Assembly: GCA_024653905.1 (NCBI GenBank)
Contig: JANLGZ010000034.1
Coordinates: 1 to 35,262, forward strand
Length of the DNA: 35,262 bases
Reading direction: 5' to 3'
Source of the DNA: an archaeon
GTDB lineage: Archaea; Iainarchaeota; Iainarchaeia; Iainarchaeales; Iainarchaeaceae
Shown here one piece after another: positions 33,143 to 35,262 of this stretch. Position numbers and translations under genes: made by a program. The notes under the pieces were generated by a model that ran no database searches, was not told where the DNA came from, and saw only the letters and a program-made list of their open reading frames with translations. Every line of letters starts with the position of its first letter. Within the stretch, counting starts at the first letter, position 1.

Positions 33143-34018
33143 TCAAATTAGTAATTTTCCGAATCTTAAACTTCCAATAAATCTGCTTAACTTTACTGCC
33201 AGCATATACCCAATTCCGCCAAGAATTATTACTGCTGTGTGAAGCGGGCTTTTGTTTTCCAGAAAAGTAATTCCTCTCGGAGAACTTAAATTCATTTTTT
33301 TTCCTTTTTCCCAGGTGCCTGTTGCAACTCTAAAATCCTGTAGTGGATCAACAAGAAACCCGTGTTTTATATGCAAAAATTCTTCACAAACTTTTGTAGG
33401 GTGCTTTTTGTAAAGAAGTACATCATTCTGGTGGTAATAAAGCCTTCGGAGAACATGCTTAACTAATCCCAAAAAACCCTGGGGCTTCACTTCTTTATGG
33501 TCATGAGTATAATTTGGTTTGATTAGTTTGAATTCATAACCAAGATCCATTATTTTAAAACTCAAATCAGTATCCTCGCGATAATAAGTATATTCTTCAT
33601 CATAACCCCCGACTTGTTCTAGAAGTTCTTTTCGAAAACCAGTGGATGTTCCGCCGTAATAATCATACCCGCTTACAATTCCTATTTTTTCTGAATTAAA
33701 ACCATCTGCCATTTTTTGCAACCAATTTTTTTCTGCAATACAGTCATGATCCATATTTATTACAATTTCATATTTAGAATTTGCAATTCCTTTGTTGCGT
33801 GCTTTACAGACCCCTGAATTTTTTTGGTGAAAAACCTTAAGTTTCCTTTCTTTTCCTTTTTTGTAATCATCAAGAAATTCCTTTGTACCATCTTTTGAAC
33901 CATCATTAACAACAATAAGTTCATATTTTCCTTTGAAATTCTGTTTCAAAAGTGAATTCAGGGTTTTCTCAAGAGTTTTTTTGTTGTTATAAGTAGCAAC
34001 TACAATACTTGCGTTCAT
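33143..34018 (-). CDS. GT2-family glycosyltransferase
   Basis: 291 residues. MNASIVVATYNNKKTLEKTL and VVNDGSKDG (36-44) open a GT-A domain. INMDHDC gives a D-x-D variant with Asp90 and Asp92. GTSTGFRKELLEQVGGYDEEYTYYREDTDLSFKI contains the typical family ED-x-D/E catalytic-base stretch. A hydrophobic segment near residues 260-280 may anchor it to the membrane. The start overlaps the end of the Alg13-like gene by four bases. It ends 11 bases from the convergent ColD-like gene. Donor sugar unknown. Confidence 0.87.
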   Translation of the reverse strand: MNASIVVATYNNKKTLEKTLNSLLKQNFKGKYELIVVNDGSKDGTKEFLDDYKKGKERKLKVFHQKNSGVCKARNKGIANSKYEIVINMDHDCIAEKNWLQKMADGFNSEKIGIVSGYDYYGGTSTGFRKELLEQVGGYDEEYTYYREDTDLSFKIMDLGYEFKLIKPNYTHDHKEVKPQGFLGLVKHVLRRLYYHQNDVLLYKKHPTKVCEEFLHIKHGFLVDPLQDFRVATGTWEKGKKMNLSSPRGITFLENKSPLHTAVIILGGIGYMLAVKLSRFIGSLRFGKLLI

Positions 34019-34497
34019 TTCAATTCCTCATTGTAAAATTTTTCAAGCAGTTCATTTATTTTTCCTCGCGCAACTTTTTTCGGAACAAATTTTTCCAGTT
34101 CGGAAAGTTTTTCTCCAAGTTCATTTACATTCCATGCAACCAACCCGAGCTTTTTTTGTTCAACAACTTCTGCAAGTTCTAGCTGATGGTCATTTGTGTG
34201 TTCTCCAAATTCTTTTCTTCTTGGAATAACAATCATTTTTTTTCCCAAATTTTTGCATAAACCAATATTGCCTTCTCCTGCATGAGTAATCACAATACTA
34301 GCTTGTGAAAGTTTTTTGTTAAATTCGTCCAGAGTCAAAAACTTTATATATTCACTTTTTGGTTTGTAAGTGCTGTATCCGGTTTGACAAAAAACCTTGT
34401 TCTTAATTTTTCCTTGTTCAACAAGTGCATCAACTTTTTTCAGAAGTCTGTCAAAATGCTGGGGGTGCGTTCCAAGTGTTACAAAAATTAATCCCAT
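34015..34497 (-). CDS. Alg13/PssE-like catalytic half of a split glycosyltransferase
   Basis: 160 residues, the normal size of stand-alone GT28 C-terminal domains. IFVTLGTHPQHFDRLL (4-19) is the family opening, and ASIVITHAGEGNIGLCKNLGKKMIVIPRRKEFGEHTNDHQ (about 67-106) contains the UDP-sugar-binding HAG-x-G and the late H-x-x-Q. In Alg13/Alg14 and PssE/PssD this half binds UDP-sugar and works only with a partner. That partner is encoded eight bases upstream at 34506, and AGGTGAT precedes this start. The pair would add a sugar to a lipid-linked glycan on the cytoplasmic side, next to AglB. Confidence 0.88.
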   Translation of the reverse strand: MGLIFVTLGTHPQHFDRLLKKVDALVEQGKIKNKVFCQTGYSTYKPKSEYIKFLTLDEFNKKLSQASIVITHAGEGNIGLCKNLGKKMIVIPRRKEFGEHTNDHQLELAEVVEQKKLGLVAWNVNELGEKLSELEKFVPKKVARGKINELLEKFYNEELK

Positions 34498-34505
34498 AAA
34501 ATCAC

Positions 34506-34958
34506 CTAAAATATACTCCCGCCATAAACTCCTTTTGGATAAAACTTTTCAAGTTCTTTCCACTGGTAAATGAAAAGATCAGAAAATAAGTATGCGATTT
34601 TTCCGCTTATTCCTGGTTTTGTTGGTCTGCAGAAACTTTCAATAAAAATAATTTTTTTACCAAGAATTTTTCCTGCTATGCAAACAACTAATCCCACATC
34701 TGCACCGGTTGAAATAATCAAATCAGGATTTTCTTTTCTCAAAATACTAATTGCTTGAAAAAAACTTTTCAATGTTGCAACAGGATTTCTTTTGGGAAGT
34801 TCCACAAAAAAAACTTTCTCTTTTTCCCCTAAACTTTCAGTATCTTTTCTTTTGAAAGTAACAAAAAAATGTTCTTTTTTTTCATAAAAACTTTTCAGTT
34901 GCAGCATTTCTGCTAAGTGGCCTCCTGCAGAACACGTTAAACACACTTTTTTAGTCAT
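34506..34958 (-). CDS. Alg14/PssD-like membrane partner of the split glycosyltransferase
   Basis: 150 residues, matching Alg14/PssD in length. CLTCSAGGHLAEMLQL (7-22) is the diagnostic N-terminal glycine-histidine motif. PDLIISTGADVGLVVCIAGKILGKKIIFIESFCRP (about 89-123) contains the hydrophobic strand and the IES-F-R sequence of the family. The protein recruits the Alg13-like half to the membrane and supplies the acceptor side. GAGGAG lies about ten bases before the ATG. First gene of a three-gene operon and divergent from aglB across 130 bases. Confidence 0.88.
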   Translation of the reverse strand: MTKKVCLTCSAGGHLAEMLQLKSFYEKKEHFFVTFKRKDTESLGEKEKVFFVELPKRNPVATLKSFFQAISILRKENPDLIISTGADVGLVVCIAGKILGKKIIFIESFCRPTKPGISGKIAYLFSDLFIYQWKELEKFYPKGVYGGSIF

Positions 34959-35088
34959 CCTGATTAACTCCTCTTTGCTTTTAATTAAAGCTTATTGGTA
35001 TAACTTCAATTTTTGAAGGAAATTGGTACATTAATGGAATTCACTGCCTCTGATTTGGCTTTTAAACCTTATGAATTACCTTATATTA
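34959..35088. promoter_or_regulatory. Divergent promoter region between alg14-like gene and aglB
   Basis: This 130-base AT-rich gap separates two head-to-head genes. On the plus strand TTTAAA at 35061-35066 lies 23-28 bases before the aglB ATG, fitting a leaderless start. On the minus strand a CTTTAATTAAAAAG stretch and GAGGAG precede the alg14-like ATG. Confidence 0.45.
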
Positions 35089-35262
35089 ATGTTAGAAAAA
35101 ATTAAGGTTTATGCAGAGGGGCATAAGAAAGAGCTTTTATTTGTTTTTTTGATTTTCTTGCTTGCGTTTGCTATTAGGGCTCATTTAATGATTTATGATT
35201 TGCTATTTGGGTTTGATCCTTATTTTCATGCACGTTTAGCGGAATATGTTGTTCAAACTTTA
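35089..35262 (+). CDS. aglB: STT3/AglB oligosaccharyltransferase, N-terminal 58 residues
   Basis: The gene runs off the right edge; 58 codons are visible. A basic N-terminus (MLEKIKVYAEGHKK) leads into one membrane helix (about 15-32), then GFDPYFHARLAEYV with Asp43 in the place of the first catalytic acidic motif of STT3/PglB/AglB (the D-P-Y/W-[FY]-H-x-R pattern). This membrane enzyme moves the finished lipid-linked oligosaccharide onto asparagine in N-x-S/T sequons outside the cell. Its place at the edge of the sugar island links the pathway to protein N-glycosylation. The TATA-like TTTAAA at 35061 supports this ATG as the start. The catalytic WWD region lies outside the window, so completeness cannot be judged. 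Confidence 0.88.
   Translation, partial: MLEKIKVYAEGHKKELLFVFLIFLLAFAIRAHLMIYDLLFGFDPYFHARLAEYVVQTL

Overview
The window looks like a surface-glycan and protein-glycosylation island of a low-GC archaeon. Three things point to archaea. At the right edge begins an STT3/AglB-type oligosaccharyltransferase. Operon-head genes carry AT-rich TATA-like boxes about 24-30 bases before the start codon, as expected for leaderless mRNAs. Genes inside operons instead use GGTGA or AAGGAG ribosome-binding sites. I cannot fix the lineage; a DPANN-type or other uncultivated archaeon is a guess. I saw no rRNA, tRNA, CRISPR array, transposase or integrase, and no gene-free stretch longer than about 180 bases.

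Layout. 1-630 is the 3' part of a GT-B-like gene. 661-2094 (-) is the first of three cobalamin-binding-type radical SAM genes. 2279-9301 is a nonulosonic (sialic-like) acid module: NeuA/LegF and NeuB/LegI (+), NeuC/LegG, a formyltransferase-fold protein and a PIG-L deacetylase (-), then acetyltransferase, DegT aminotransferase and UDP-GlcNAc 4,6-dehydratase (+). Together these match every step of the UDP route to a legionaminic-type CMP-sugar, plus two enzymes that could exchange an N-acyl group. 9343-10779 is a polytopic membrane protein. 10768-15632 (-) holds a GDP-fucose-synthase-like SDR, a fused MTA/SAH nucleosidase-adenine phosphoribosyltransferase, a second radical SAM gene and a GT4. 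15790-18407 (+) is a GT-C protein plus a GT4. 18418-23740 (-) carries gmd, GT4, GT2, a methyltransferase and the third radical SAM gene. 23838-26272 (-) carries rmlA, a methyltransferase and rmlB, whose 3' end contains a GC-rich double-hairpin repeat. 26398-29192 (+) has a perosamine-synthase-like gene, a methyltransferase and a DPM1-like GT2. 29223-31875 (-) has a flippase-like membrane protein, a GT4 and a methyltransferase. 31983-33131 (+) is a DegT-family protein whose PLP lysine is replaced by histidine (ColD/E1 type). 33143-34958 (-) is a GT2 with an Alg13/Alg14-like pair, and 35089 onward is AglB.

How it fits together (inference). The island appears to make several activated deoxy and amino sugars: a CMP-nonulosonate, GDP-perosamine, another GDP-6-deoxy or 3,6-dideoxy sugar, and dTDP-4-keto-6-deoxyglucose. 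About ten glycosyltransferases could assemble them on a lipid carrier, methyltransferases and radical SAM enzymes could decorate them, and AglB could transfer the glycan to protein. The nucleosidase-APRT fusion would recycle the S-adenosylmethionine by-products that so many SAM-dependent enzymes release. The most noteworthy points are that fusion, the Lys-to-His DegT protein, the nonulosonate module with a possible formyl modification, and the hairpin element in rmlB.
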